From: a bacterium
GTDB taxonomy: Bacteria > Patescibacteria > JAEDAM01 > Absconditabacterales > Absconditicoccaceae
Direction of reading: 5' to 3'
NCBI GenBank assembly: GCA_030528665.1
Contig: JAUMYK010000002.1
Location: 9,289 to 73,288, forward strand
DNA length: 64,000 nucleotides
The translations under genes were made by a program, and so were the position numbers. How positions within the stretch are numbered: position 1 is the stretch's first letter; each line of letters starts with the position of its first letter. The notes beneath the pieces are model-generated. The model saw nothing but the letters and a program-made list of their open reading frames with translations, was not told the DNA's origin and searched no databases. This document shows, in pieces, positions 44,003-53,646 of the stretch.

Positions 44003-44026
44003 GGTAGCGAGGAGAGGATAAAAGGA

Positions 44027-44509
44027 TTATTGTGAAAAGAAGATATTGAGTAGTGCTGAGACAAGTTTGATAATGACAAGGAAGCTGGTCATCACGATGA
44101 CACCGATGATGATATTTTTGATGTTGGATTTGACAGTTTTGAGATCTCAGCCACCTGTTGCACTGTTGGTCACGAGGAGAAATCCATTTCGGATCAGGAG
44201 AATAGTTGCTCCTATCAGCCCCAGAAAGACTACCCATTGTAGATAATGCTGGATATTTGCTTTGATCCAGGCAAGTGTTGCGGTGATTTTGAATTTACTA
44301 CCGCCAATGGATTCTTGATTATTATTGATTGCATCAAATTTAGTATGCTGCACTCTGGTAGAGGGATTTTTGTTTGCATGATCTATAATATGATTGAGTA
44401 CATCAGTTGGAGAGGTACTTTCATTGATCCAAGTGGCATTGGCTCTGGGGAGGAGCGTAAGCGTTGCTAGGGAGAGCAGGAGTCCTATAAAGAGTCTTCT
44501 CGTAAACAT
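44027..44509 (-). CDS. VirB2/TrbC-like membrane protein
   Basis: 160 residues: signal peptide (LFIGLLLSLATLTLLPRANA), a soluble segment of about 55 residues, then a helix pair around a polar loop (LVTNSATGG, UGA-Gly, DLKTVKSNIKN). The layout matches pilin-like subunits of type IV secretion or related conjugal systems in size and topology. It lies 24 nt upstream of the three-hairpin gene and 54 nt downstream of the PKD gene, so they likely form one machine. No ATPase of such a system is in the window. Confidence 0.65.
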
Positions 44510-44563
44510 AGGGTAGACTAAAAGGATAAAATCTGATCTTTGTTGTGTTTTTGTGCTGGTGGA

Positions 44564-47500
44564 TTATTCCTCTTCTTCGTATTTTTCTCTGAGTTTGGCT
44601 TTGATCGCAAAGGCTATAATGATCCCTATAAAACTTACTACTACGATTCCTACGATCCAGAGGAGAACCTTTATAGCTGTGGGCATTCCACTCTTTTTGC
44701 TCGGAGTGGTGGAGTTAGGAGAGGGGATGAGTTTGATAGAAGTATCGTTTTTGATGCTCTCGGAACAGTACTCAGCGATAATACTGTGTTCTTTAGCGAT
44801 TTTACAGATATTGGGTTCTACCACACTTTTGAAATCATCGTTACCGATTTGATTGGCTCAGATATTGCTTGGATCGACCGCATTGGCACCGATGGTCATA
44901 TAGAGTCTCTCAAGAGCTGCAGCTCTAATAGTTTTGCTATCGGCTCAGCTATTGGCGAGTTGTTCGGCATTTTCAAAGGTGCTAAACTGTTTGTTTGCCT
45001 CTTGCTGGAGGACAAGCGGGAGGAAGGAGAGGATTTCCTGTTTGGCGACCTCGTAGCTATTGGCACCCTTGGCTGAGAGGGTTGCGTGATCAGAGAGGGC
45101 GATGATGACTTCGTTCAGCTTTTCTTCTTGTTTTGGGCTGAGTTTGGTGGTTTTTTTGCTCAAAAAGTCTTCAATCTGAATGATGTTGGATCTGGTTTTA
45201 TTGATGTCAGTTAGCTCATTTTTGAGGCTGAAGAGCATAGTTTTGAGATCGCTATTGGCAACACTTGATCTATCATCGATACTATTGATCAGCTCAGTGA
45301 TTTTTTGGTGTTGGAGCTTGAGATTATCATTGAGGAGATTGTTTTCGTAATTAGCAAAGGTAACGATAAAATCTTTTTTGATCACTTGTCCTGTACCGTT
45401 TGGTTGGTAAAAGATGCGACCAATGGTTGATTCAGTATTGGGGATATAGGTATGTGTGATAATTCTATTACAACCAAAATCTACATCATTATCGGCTTTT
45501 CCATCAAGATTTTTATCTGAGAAGATGTTGTTGTCTATTCGACATTTATCTTGGAAGGAATTGGTTTTGACATAGAGGAGGACTTCGTTGTTGAGCTGTT
45601 TCCCAAGGAAGATTTCTAGGTTGCCGTTTTCAGAGTGTTCGGCATTAGGGAGGCTAATAAATTGGAGTCCGCTCATAATTTCTGTTTCTTTGTTGTGTTT
45701 TGGGATAGTGACTTGGAGGCTATTGCTAGCCTCATTTGCATTTTTATCCTTTGCTTTGATAGTTACGGTATAGGTACCCGGGGCTGGGTATTGGACTTTA
45801 AAGGTTTTCTTTTTAAGTGGAAGGTAATCATCTTTTTCTCTTTGAGCGATTTCGGTATCTTGATAGGCTTTATTTCCCTTTTCACATTGGAGGGTATCTC
45901 GGCAGATTTCTCTTTCAATCAGATGTCCTATACTCACATCTTTGAAAAAAACAGTATTTCCAAGAGGAGCATAGATAAGACCAGGTTTTATGCCGTTTTT
46001 TACGATGATGCTTGCTCCCTCTCCCATGCCTTTATAATCTCTATAGATCACATAGGCTTTAGGGGTAAATGGGGCTTTGGCGTTATTTGGCTGAGTATAG
46101 ATATGTTTTACACGGTCATCTTTGGTCGTGAGATCGATGGTACCATCTCCATCAAAATCAAGCTGGATCGTTCTTTCCTTGATAAAGTCTGATCTATCCG
46201 AGAGAATTTTGCTGATGATGTCAAAAGTGACTTCTTCTCCTACTTCTACATTGATTTTGTCGGATTTGAGAGTAACGATTGGGATATCAGGTTGTCCTCC
46301 CGTATTTGGAAACATCACAATCGGTCAGTTTCCAATGATTTCTTCACTGGTTTGGTGTCCATCATCGTTGTCAAACATTTTTACTCCAAACATAAATTCT
46401 CCTGGCTGTTTTGGGACTGAGAAATAGGTATAAGGGATATTGCCAGGTGTTACCTTGGTCTCGAGGATTTTGTTTGGATTGTCTTTTGGGTAGTAGTATC
46501 GCTTAAAATAGGAGATCGTTCCATCCTTATCAAAAGCTCCATTTGCATTGACTTTTACGATGATTGGATCAATTCCAGTGTTGAAGATGTCTTGACTCTT
46601 ATTTCCCTGTTGAAATCAGATTCCTACTTCATTTCCGTACTGTGGAAAGAGAATCGTAACATTATCTACTCTAGGAAGTGCATTTACTACTTTAAACCAG
46701 ATTCTTTCCTTTACTATTTTCCCAAGTCCTGTGTCCTCTAGCGAGTAGTCAATATATTGGCAGCCGAGGCTATTGAATTTATATCCAAAGTTTTGATGAT
46801 TGATAATTTCATCATTTTGTGCTTGGAAATAATAACGGAGCTGATTGTTGGTTCCTTGTGCATTTACTGAGCTTGCTGTGTTGATAGAAAAAGGTTCTTG
46901 TCTATCGATTCTATAGGCATTGTGACTGACTCCTTCACTATCTTCACATTTGTCATTTTCGCTGAGTTTGATATTTTGGCTATTGAAAATTTCATAGCTG
47001 ATGATTGGGCTGTCTTTTTCTCCAATGTAAACGGTATCATAAACAGTATTTGTATTTCCATTTTCATCTGTAGCTTTAACCGTGATACGATATTTTCAGA
47101 TTTTTTGGTATTCATGTTTCATGATATTGGATTGATTGACTCTTGGTGTGCTTCCATCTCCAAAATCCCATTCATAACTCAAAACAGGTAAATTTGATTT
47201 TACACTATACGTAACATAGGTTTTTCGTACTGATGCTTTTGGGCGTACTGTGAGTTGAGGTCTGAGTGTGGATTCTACTACGACATCTTTGGTAATTTCT
47301 GAGATTTTTCCGTATTTGTCTGATACGGTTAAGGTTACCTGGTGGGTTCATACTTCATTGAAGAGTACCGTGATTTTTTTGTTCTGATTTTCTACTTTAG
47401 TGATTTGGATAGTATTTTGGTTTGAGAATTTCCATTCGTATTGCAGTGCATCATATCCGTTTGCTACATCTACATCGTTTGAGCTTTCTGCATTAAAGGT

Positions 47501-48868
47501 AAATTCTGATGGATATTGTCGGGTATTGGTTGGGGTAATGGTAAACTGAGGAATTGGCGGAGTAGACTCAACATATACATTAGCGGTATCAATATTTTTT
47601 TGTCAGATTTCGTCTTCGACAGTGAGTTTGACAGTATAGTTTCCAGGTTTTTTAAACTGTTTTTTGATTTCTTTACCTTGGAGGGTATCGAGTTTGTTCC
47701 CATCGGTATCATAGAGTTCCCAGGTATAGAGCTTGAGTCTGGAGCTGAGAGAGTAGGATGCTGTAGCTGAGAAGCTGTATGTGCTTGAGGTCATCCCTTT
47801 TTCAGGAGTTTGGTTGATTGTAGCAACTGGGTCTGAGACTGTGAGGGTATATTTTTCGCTGATGGTGTTTTTTTCGTTGTCAAAAACGGTAAGTTGGACT
47901 GCGAATTCTCCTTGGCTTGGGAGAGGAAGGTGGATATAGCCTGGCTTTCCATCGCCTTCTTTGCTCCACTTAAATCCATCTCTTGAGCTGATATCTCGTC
48001 TATAGGACAAAATCTCTCTCCCCCCCATTGGTAGGGTAGCGCTCCCATCAAATACTACTCATTTTTTCGCTTCTTGGACTCCTATTTTTACTGCTTTTTG
48101 CTTTTCCATTTTTTTCCCGTTGGCATAGATGATGACGTTTGCCGATTTTGGACTCACATTTACTGAGACAGTGGCTTCTCCATCAAAAATACCACTATTT
48201 GAGCTTCTTACTGTTAAGTGGACTAGATAGGTTCCAGATTCGTTGAACTTGTAGCTTACTACTGGTCCATAGCCAATTGGTTTGTCGGTTCCATCAATAT
48301 CTCTGTAATACCAAAAATAATTTCTTGAAGGGATGGTTTCATTTGAGGGATCTGAACTTGCTCTTGCATCGAAAGTTACTGTAAGTGGGGCTGGTCCACT
48401 ACTAGGATTGAGTGATGCAGAGGCTCTAATGGTATATTTCCCTTGAATGGTTGAAACTAAGCTTGCAAGTGGATTTTTACAATTTTCAAAAAAGCTATTA
48501 AAATTGTCTCTATTCGGGTTGTGTTGCATATCTTTGGTCGTGGCTTGACATTGTTTGTAGACGACTTGAAAATTGTAATCTTGCGGAAAATGAGGAAAAA
48601 TTCTGGTCATAATCGTATGAAGCTCTGCGTAGGTCGCATTTCCTCCGATATTTCAGATTTTATTGTTTGCATCAATGTCTACAAAAAGTTCCAATAGTCT
48701 ATTTCGATCTTTTTGGATTTGATAGTTGGCAAAATATTCAGTAGGTACCTTAGAAGAAAAGCTGTTGCTCGTGGCAAATGTTAGCCCTGCAATACTTAAA
48801 AGGAAGATGCTTGATGCAAGAAGGAGTTTTGCTCAGGTACTAAGAGGGGGGCGTGAAGAAGTATGCAT
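44564..48868 (-). CDS. Large PKD-domain surface protein with C-terminal membrane anchor
   Basis: 1434 residues, start ATG 48866-48868, stop TAA. A signal peptide (residues 1-40, UGA-Gly at 12) and an N-terminal domain with Cys pairs (QCQATT) are followed by many PKD/Ig-like domains with the typical endings GTYLVHLTV, GNYTVKLTVEDE and GTYTVTIKAKD. A helical region (LNEVIIALSDHATLSAKG) precedes a membrane helix (AIKVLLWIVGIVVVSFIGIIIAF) and a charged KLREKYEEEE tail. Several UGA glycines occur, and one homopolymeric C-run lies near 48020. First gene of the operon with the hairpin proteins, so it may form the outer part of that apparatus. Confidence 0.82.
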
Positions 48869-49153
48869 TTCACAATGATCATAGTAAAAGACTCACAGTA
48901 AGTATAGCGATTTTTGCGTTTCTTTGCAAATTATTGGAGGCTTTTTTGTGCGGAGCTATTGACTTGTATACAAAAAAGGGTGTTGTGTGTGTTTTGGGAG
49001 CTAGGTCTGTGAGTAATCTTGAAGAGTACTCTTCTGAGCTGGGAATTGGTTTGTGGAAGGGGAGATGACAAAGGTAAAAAAATCTGACTTGAAAAAAAGG
49101 GGAGAATTGTTACATTTAGTCAGAATTTGTTTTTTATTATTTCACTACAACAG

Positions 49154-50428
49154 ATGGAAAAAAAACTTGTACAGGGGCAGAATAGTAGTTATCAGATCAC
49201 CGTTAGTTTTACTGATGCTGAAAAGGCTGGAGTGAAAAATACGGTTCTTGAGCATTTTGCAAAGGATATGAATATTCCTGGATTTAGAGCTGGAAAGGCA
49301 CCTTTGCATATGGTAGAACAAAAGATGCAAGCTGCATATATTGCTATGGCGATTAATGAGCATTTGATCAATAAAGCATTGCAAGAGTTGTTGAAGGAAA
49401 ATCAGGAGATCAAGTTTATCGGTGAGCCATATGCTTTTGATACTAAGGAGGACAAGGGAGTGACTACGGTAACTTTTGCTCTTGATGTGTATCCTGAGGT
49501 AGAGGTAAAGGGGAAAAAATGGGAAGCTGTAAAGATGGATGCTTTGCAGATAGAAGCAACTGAGCAGGAGATCGAGGATTCATTGCTCAATATCCAAAAA
49601 AATTATGCTGATTACAAAGATACTGATGTCATTACTGCTGCTACTATTTCCAAGTTGGGACTTGAGTTTTTTGATAAAGATGGGCAGAGTATTGAGAAGG
49701 GAACTACCTATCTTGGAGAGGCTGAATTTAGTGAAGATAAGTTTTGGGCTAAAACTTTTGAAGGTCAAAAGAAGGCTGATGTCGTAGAACTCAAGTATGA
49801 TGAAAAGAAACTTCCTGAGGTGTTAAAATTCAAAAAAGGAGCTGCAGCAGTACTCAAGGTAACGGTTGTAGATATAAAAGAAATCGTGCTTCCAGAGCTT
49901 AATGATGAGATGATTGTAAAACTTTTTGGTAAGGATGCTGAGGTAAAGACCAATGCAGAACTTAGAGCTTATATTCAAAAAGAAATTCTCAAGCAAAAGC
50001 AGGAAAATGGACTCGTACAGACTATTGAAAACTATCTTGATGAGGTTAAAAAAACTGGTGTAGAGGTGCATATTCCAAAAACTATGGTAGATCAAGAGGT
50101 AAAAGTGAGACTTCAAAATTTAGAGAAAAGATTTGGTTCTGCAGAAAAGGTACAAGAATATTTTAAACAACTTGGAGAAGAAAAATCTAAAGAGTTTATT
50201 GAGGGAATTCAGACCGCAGCGGCTGAGAGTTTACAGAAATTCTTTATCCTCAACAAGGTTACTGAGTTGCTAGGATTGACTATTGATTGGAATAATGAAC
50301 AGGAACCGCTTTTTGTAGAAAAGCAACTGTATGCTAAATTGGTAGGAGAGCTTCCAACTCCTGAGACATCTTCTACAAAAAAGACTCCAACTAAAAAAGC
50401 ATCTACCAAGACCAAAAAATCTGAATAG
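49154..50428 (+). CDS. tig: Trigger factor
   Basis: 424 residues from ATG 49154. The ribosome-binding signature is IPGFRAGKAP near residue 40. A PPIase-like region lies around residues 150-235 (LPEVLKFKKGAAAVLKVTVVDIKEI) and the C-terminal helical chaperone cage follows, ending in a Lys/Thr-rich tail. It contains no UGA and all conserved Trp are UGG, as expected of a highly expressed gene. Folds nascent chains at the ribosome exit. A CAG plus U-tract leader (49120) precedes it and a terminator follows; clpP and clpX are not adjacent. Confidence 0.93.
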   Translation: MEKKLVQGQNSSYQITVSFTDAEKAGVKNTVLEHFAKDMNIPGFRAGKAPLHMVEQKMQAAYIAMAINEHLINKALQELLKENQEIKFIGEPYAFDTKEDKGVTTVTFALDVYPEVEVKGKKWEAVKMDALQIEATEQEIEDSLLNIQKNYADYKDTDVITAATISKLGLEFFDKDGQSIEKGTTYLGEAEFSEDKFWAKTFEGQKKADVVELKYDEKKLPEVLKFKKGAAAVLKVTVVDIKEIVLPELNDEMIVKLFGKDAEVKTNAELRAYIQKEILKQKQENGLVQTIENYLDEVKKTGVEVHIPKTMVDQEVKVRLQNLEKRFGSAEKVQEYFKQLGEEKSKEFIEGIQTAAAESLQKFFILNKVTELLGLTIDWNNEQEPLFVEKQLYAKLVGELPTPETSSTKKTPTKKASTKTKKSE

Positions 50429-50439
50429 TTTTCCCAGAT

Positions 50440-50463
50440 AAGCCCTCGTGTAGGGCTTTTTGT
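50440..50463 (+). terminator. Intrinsic terminator after tig
   Basis: AAGCCCT and AGGGCTT flank a 5-nt loop, followed by TTTGTT. Confidence 0.85.
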
Positions 50464-50530
50464 TCTCTAGAAAAATTGTTTTCTTCCATTTGTGAGCTTA
50501 TTAACATTTTTTATATTATAGTAAGGAGTG

Positions 50531-50722
50531 ATGCGGGCATTTATCAAGGATATGATAATCTATCCCTTTGCATCTGATAAGGTAAATAATCGCTTTAGTC
50601 AGTTTTTAACTACTATTTTTAAAGATTATCCAGCTTTTCTTTGGACAAAGCCGACTTGGAAAAAGGTCTTGGTCTTACCTTTTTTGCTGGTGTATGAGCT
50701 TTTTAGAACATCGAGGAAGTAA
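50531..50722 (+). CDS. Small protein with hydrophobic C-terminal segment
   Basis: 63 residues from ATG 50531 (a GTG precedes it directly), ending in TAA. Aromatic- and Lys-rich (YPAFLWTKPTWKKVLVLPFLLVYELF). Possibly a membrane-associated peptide. Not recognised; supported by a clean frame and a terminator-like hairpin near 50764-50790. Confidence 0.45.
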   Translation: MRAFIKDMIIYPFASDKVNNRFSQFLTTIFKDYPAFLWTKPTWKKVLVLPFLLVYELFRTSRK

Positions 50723-50909
50723 GTTTGCTCTTATCATAGAGAGAAAAGCTTAAAAAGAGGGAAATCTGAGCATTGTGTTCAGGTTTTTTTATTACTTGAA
50801 GAGGTGCTGTTGAAGTGAGTAGGCTCTATGTTGTAAAATGAGAAGCCTGTTTTGCAGTAGGGAGAGGGAAAGTGGTTTTTGATTGCGATGATTTTTGTTG
50901 TATTTTGAG

Positions 50910-50937
50910 TTGATTTAGGGAGGCATTTTACTATATA
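50910..50937 (+). promoter_or_regulatory. Putative rnpB promoter, TTGATT-N16-TATATA
   Basis: TTGATT (50910-50915) and TATATA (50932-50937) place the transcript start at about 50943, the first base of the P1 stem of RNase P RNA. Confidence 0.6.
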
Positions 50938-50941
50938 TAGG

Positions 50942-51271
50942 GAGTCAATCTAGGTACTACGCTCTTTTAGAGTGAGGAAAGTCCTGGCACGAAATCAAAG
51001 CTATCATCTCACGGATGTTGGAACACTGTCTGAGACAGGCAAACGAAAGTGCCACAGAGATTAAACTATCCCTTTGGGGAGAAAGGTGAAACAGAGTGGT
51101 AGTCTCTTGAGGAGAGATTTACACTTACTCAATCTGATTGCTGATCAGATGAGGGGTAAACCGTAGCTCGTGCAAGCTTGCCAGTCTCGTGCTGGAAGTG
51201 CAAATGGTTGCTCTATGCAACTCTAGATAAATAGTACCTTGTACAGAACCAGGCTTATTGGATTGACACTC
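50942..51271 (+). ncRNA. rnpB: RNase P RNA
   Basis: About 330 nt with the class A signatures: GAGGAAAGTCC at 50974, GCCACAGAGATTAAAC near 51050, GGTAAACC near 51153 and CAGAACCAGGCTTA near 51245. The ends pair (GTCAATC at 50944 with GATTGAC at 51261), forming P1. It is the catalytic part that matures tRNA 5' ends. It lies 2 nt before tRNA(UCG), so RNase P RNA and two tRNAs are probably one transcript. Confidence 0.93.
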
Positions 51272-51273
51272 TT

Positions 51274-51344
51274 GGGGGGTTGGTGTAGTGGTAACACATC
51301 GGTCTTCGGAACCGCTGTCGGGGGTTCGATCCCCTCACTCCCTG
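51274..51344 (+). tRNA. tRNA with anticodon UCG, predicted to carry Trp
   Basis: 71 nt, CCA not encoded. Acceptor GGGGGGT pairs with ACTCCCT (G-U at 1:72 and 5:68), D stem GTGT/ACAC, anticodon loop CTTCGGA with UCG at 51306-51308, T arm GGGGG-TTCGATC-CCCTC, discriminator G73. It reads CGA. The D-loop (AGTGGTA) lacks A20, the main arginine identity base, while G73 and C35 are shared with tRNA-Trp, so charging by TrpRS is plausible. The base pair 27:43 is a T-C mismatch. Trp charging is inference; the codon-level evidence is in the protein genes. Confidence 0.9.
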
Positions 51345-51355
51345 AATAATAATAT

Positions 51356-51427
51356 AGGGCCGTAGCTCAGTGGTAGAGCGGGAGTCTCCAAAGCTCCGCG
51401 TCGCGAGTTCGATTCTTGCCGGCCCTG
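51356..51427 (+). tRNA. tRNA-Trp (anticodon CCA)
   Basis: 72 nt: acceptor AGGGCCG/CGGCCCT, D stem GCTC/GAGC, anticodon loop CTCCAAA with CCA at 51388-51390, T arm GCGAG-TTCGATT-CTTGC, discriminator G73. A1-U72 and G73 are tryptophan identity elements. CCA is not encoded. It follows tRNA(UCG) after an 11-nt spacer. Confidence 0.95.
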
Positions 51428-51450
51428 AATTGATTCTTAAAAAGATTGAA

Positions 51451-51475
51451 TGCTGATTGATGTCAGTATTTTTTT
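51451..51475 (+). terminator. Terminator after the rnpB-tRNA cluster
   Basis: TGCTGA and TCAGTA (one G-U) flank six bases, followed by seven T residues. Confidence 0.7.
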
Positions 51476-51539
51476 GTTTTTCTCTTGTAATTAGTAGTTG
51501 AGTTGTGTATACTGTATAGTAATAAAATAGAAAGAAAAG

Positions 51540-51902
51540 ATGAAAAGTATTTTACAATATTTTTGGAAACAGGTACTTCTCTTTGTTTTGGGAAGTGTGT
51601 TTTGGATGATTGGATATGTGACTACGACACCATTGTATCCCACTAAAAAGGAAGCAATAGTCCATGCACAGCAAATGCTTGCTCAGCGAGAGGTCGTATT
51701 AGATACTGTCTCTCGTGCGGTGGTAGTTCCTTATCGTGGGGAAGAGTATTTGGTGGATGCCCAGACATGGAGTCTTTATCTCCAGAGTCGGAGTTCTCTT
51801 TGGTTGGCTTGGGGAATTGGATTGATTTTGGTAGCTTTGGTCTCTGGTTTTGCAAAAATAGCGCTTCTCCTTCAGCAAAAAAATGATCGAGACGAGATTT
51901 AA
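51540..51902 (+). CDS. Two-helix membrane protein, unknown
   Basis: 120 residues, ATG to TAA, no UGA. Helices at residues 12-30 (VLLFVLGSVFWMIGYV) and 88-108 (LWLAWGIGLILVALVSGFA) flank an extracytoplasmic domain of about 55 residues (REVVLDTVSRAVVVPYRGEEYLVD). Two CGA codons occur (after LAQ and in KND-x-DEI) at uninformative positions. Not recognised; resembles small CPR envelope proteins. Confidence 0.6.
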   Translation: MKSILQYFWKQVLLFVLGSVFWMIGYVTTTPLYPTKKEAIVHAQQMLAQREVVLDTVSRAVVVPYRGEEYLVDAQTWSLYLQSRSSLWLAWGIGLILVALVSGFAKIALLLQQKNDRDEI

Positions 51903-51909
51903 AAGTATT

Positions 51910-51945
51910 ATTCACTGGCGGGGTTTCCTTCAGTGAATTTTTTTT
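51910..51945 (+). terminator. Intrinsic terminator
   Basis: ATTCACTG and CAGTGAAT flank a 13-nt loop, followed by eight T residues. Confidence 0.8.
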
Positions 51946-51967
51946 ATGCTCCTTTTTTTCCGTAATC

Positions 51968-52165
51968 TTTGTCATTGTGGACTTGATCTGGAATCCTATC
52001 CGCTTGCTAAGATGCTGAATCAAGTTCCCCGCAACTTCGTGCGGGACAGGCAGGATGACTGTGGTTTCGTTATTTCAGGTTTGATTTGCAATCTATAGCT
52101 CCTTCCACCTCGCTCCGCTCAGCAGCTCCCTCATTGAGGGAGGACTCAGTTTGTAGAGATGAGGA
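51968..52165. repeat. Cluster of dispersed intergenic repeats
   Basis: Contains the GGACTTGATCTGGAATC unit, its GCTGAATCAAGTTCCCCGC partner, the GTGCGGGACAGG hairpin and the CCTCGCTCCGCTCAGCAG / GAGGGAGGACTCAG unit, as at 23.9-24.5 and 59.0-59.4 kb. No coding frame. Confidence 0.65.
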
Positions 52166-52188
52166 GAGGTAAGTTCTCCTGCCAATGT

Positions 52189-53013
52189 TTATGCTAAGGA
52201 GATTCGTTCGATAGGGTGTTGTTTGCCTTTTTGGAGGAGTCGGAGGAGTCTTTTTTGTGAAGTGAGGGGGAAGGCGGAATCGTTATGGAGGACAGTGATC
52301 TGATATGGCGAGGTATGATGCTGGGTATGGTGTTGGAAAATGGTCTCGAGGTGTGTGGCGGAGTGGAATCTGATTTTTTTGAAATTGAAAAATTTAGTGA
52401 TCGTTTTTTGAGCGTTGAAACTCGTATAATTGAGTGGGATGACGGTATCGACGGCGGCGTCTTTGAAGATGCGGAGCTGGTGTTTGATCAAGGTATTGGT
52501 AAGGAATGCTTTCCAGCTGAGTTTGCTTAAAAGGTGCTTGAGAATACTTGTTTCCTTGCTCCAGAAATGGAAAGGAAAACGGAATGGTTTGGTAGCAAGC
52601 TGAGCTGGGGTAGGAGTGAAGTGATCTGCAAGTTGCCTGATAAGCTGTTGTGCGATGTGTAGCTCTTCTGGATCGCCAAAGAGACCGAGTTTGCCTACAA
52701 GGCTATGGGGAAAAACCTGTTGGAGAAGGTAGTCTGAAAAGAGCGGTAAGATCAGATTTTTTGTGTTTTTGGGTACCTGAGGATCGAGGAGGAGTGCAAG
52801 TTCGTAGAGGGGAGGAAGGATGATTTTTTGTGTGCCTTGTGCGGTAAGGGTTGTGATACCTTGGATGACTGCTTGGAGACTGTGGGCAAAAGATTTGTCT
52901 CCATAGGGAGCATTGCGGGTGTCTAGGTAGATGAGATAGTGATGATCATAGCGATTGAGCCAAGCAAAGAGTCCGAGCGATTCGGTACTGCTAGAGATGA
53001 TTCCGATCTTCAT
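52189..53013 (-). CDS. Glutamate racemase-fold protein lacking catalytic cysteines
   Basis: 274 residues with no cysteine at all. The N-terminus (MKIGIISSSTESLGLFAWL) and YLIYLDTRNAPYGDKS follow MurI (IGVFDSGxGGL, DTxxxPYGxKS). The two strand-end positions that hold the catalytic Cys in MurI read IILPPLYELA and DTVIPLNYTSF here, and the first-strand Asp is replaced by Ser. So the fold looks kept but the racemase chemistry lost. It could be a regulatory or binding relative. It begins directly after the stop codon of the preceding gene (TAA then ATG), so translation is probably coupled. No UGA. Confidence 0.7.
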   Translation of the reverse strand: MKIGIISSSTESLGLFAWLNRYDHHYLIYLDTRNAPYGDKSFAHSLQAVIQGITTLTAQGTQKIILPPLYELALLLDPQVPKNTKNLILPLFSDYLLQQVFPHSLVGKLGLFGDPEELHIAQQLIRQLADHFTPTPAQLATKPFRFPFHFWSKETSILKHLLSKLSWKAFLTNTLIKHQLRIFKDAAVDTVIPLNYTSFNAQKTITKFFNFKKIRFHSATHLETIFQHHTQHHTSPYQITVLHNDSAFPLTSQKRLLRLLQKGKQHPIERISLA

Positions 53014-53619
53014 TTAGGTATGATTGGGATGAGATAAAGTGAGGTAATGGTTGAGTGCATCGAGGAAGGTATCAATACTGGTTGCACTTTCGAGTTGGGA
53101 GATATGAGCGAGGAGATGTTGGAGTTTTTCTTGTTGGGTTTTGAGCTGTGGGGCAGGGAGTCCTGTGGCGATTTGGTTGTTGAGGTCTTCGAGTTGGGCT
53201 TGAATATCAAAGGTATGTTGTTGCAGTTTGTCACGGATGAGGTATTTGCTTTTCTCTAGCAGGTTGCTTTCAAAGTCGCTCATTGCGGTTTCGATGTGTT
53301 TGATCTGTTCAAAGAGTTTGAGAAAGGTAGCTTGTTTGTCTTGGTAGAGGGATTTTCGATAGCTGGTATCATCGCCTCTTTGGAGATTATGTACGATTTG
53401 AAGGATTTTGTGGTATTCGTTTCTGAGGTAACTATTGAGGAGGGAGAGATATTCGTTGCATTTGAAAGTATCTGTTTCGGCGAGGAGATAGACTCTCACT
53501 CCAGTATCTCAGAGTTTGCAAAAAAGTCTCTGTGTAAAGGGTGTAGCGTAGGTCTGGGAGGCAAAAAGCGGAGCGAGTCCGCAGAGGATGATAGCGAGAC
53601 TGAGTCAGATTTTTTTCAT
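53014..53619 (-). CDS. Secreted helical coiled-coil protein, unknown
   Basis: 201 residues from ATG 53617-53619. Signal peptide MKKI, UGA-Gly, LSLAIILCGLAPLFASQTYA, then a UGA-Gly in KLGDTG, and a long alpha-helical body (YLSLLNSYLRNEYHKILQIV, LEDLNNQIATG, KLQHLLAHISQLE). No family recognised. It sits between holA (27 nt upstream) and the MurI-like gene (zero gap). Confidence 0.65.
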
Positions 53620-53646
53620 TTTGTATGCTGGAGAGGGTAAAATGGA

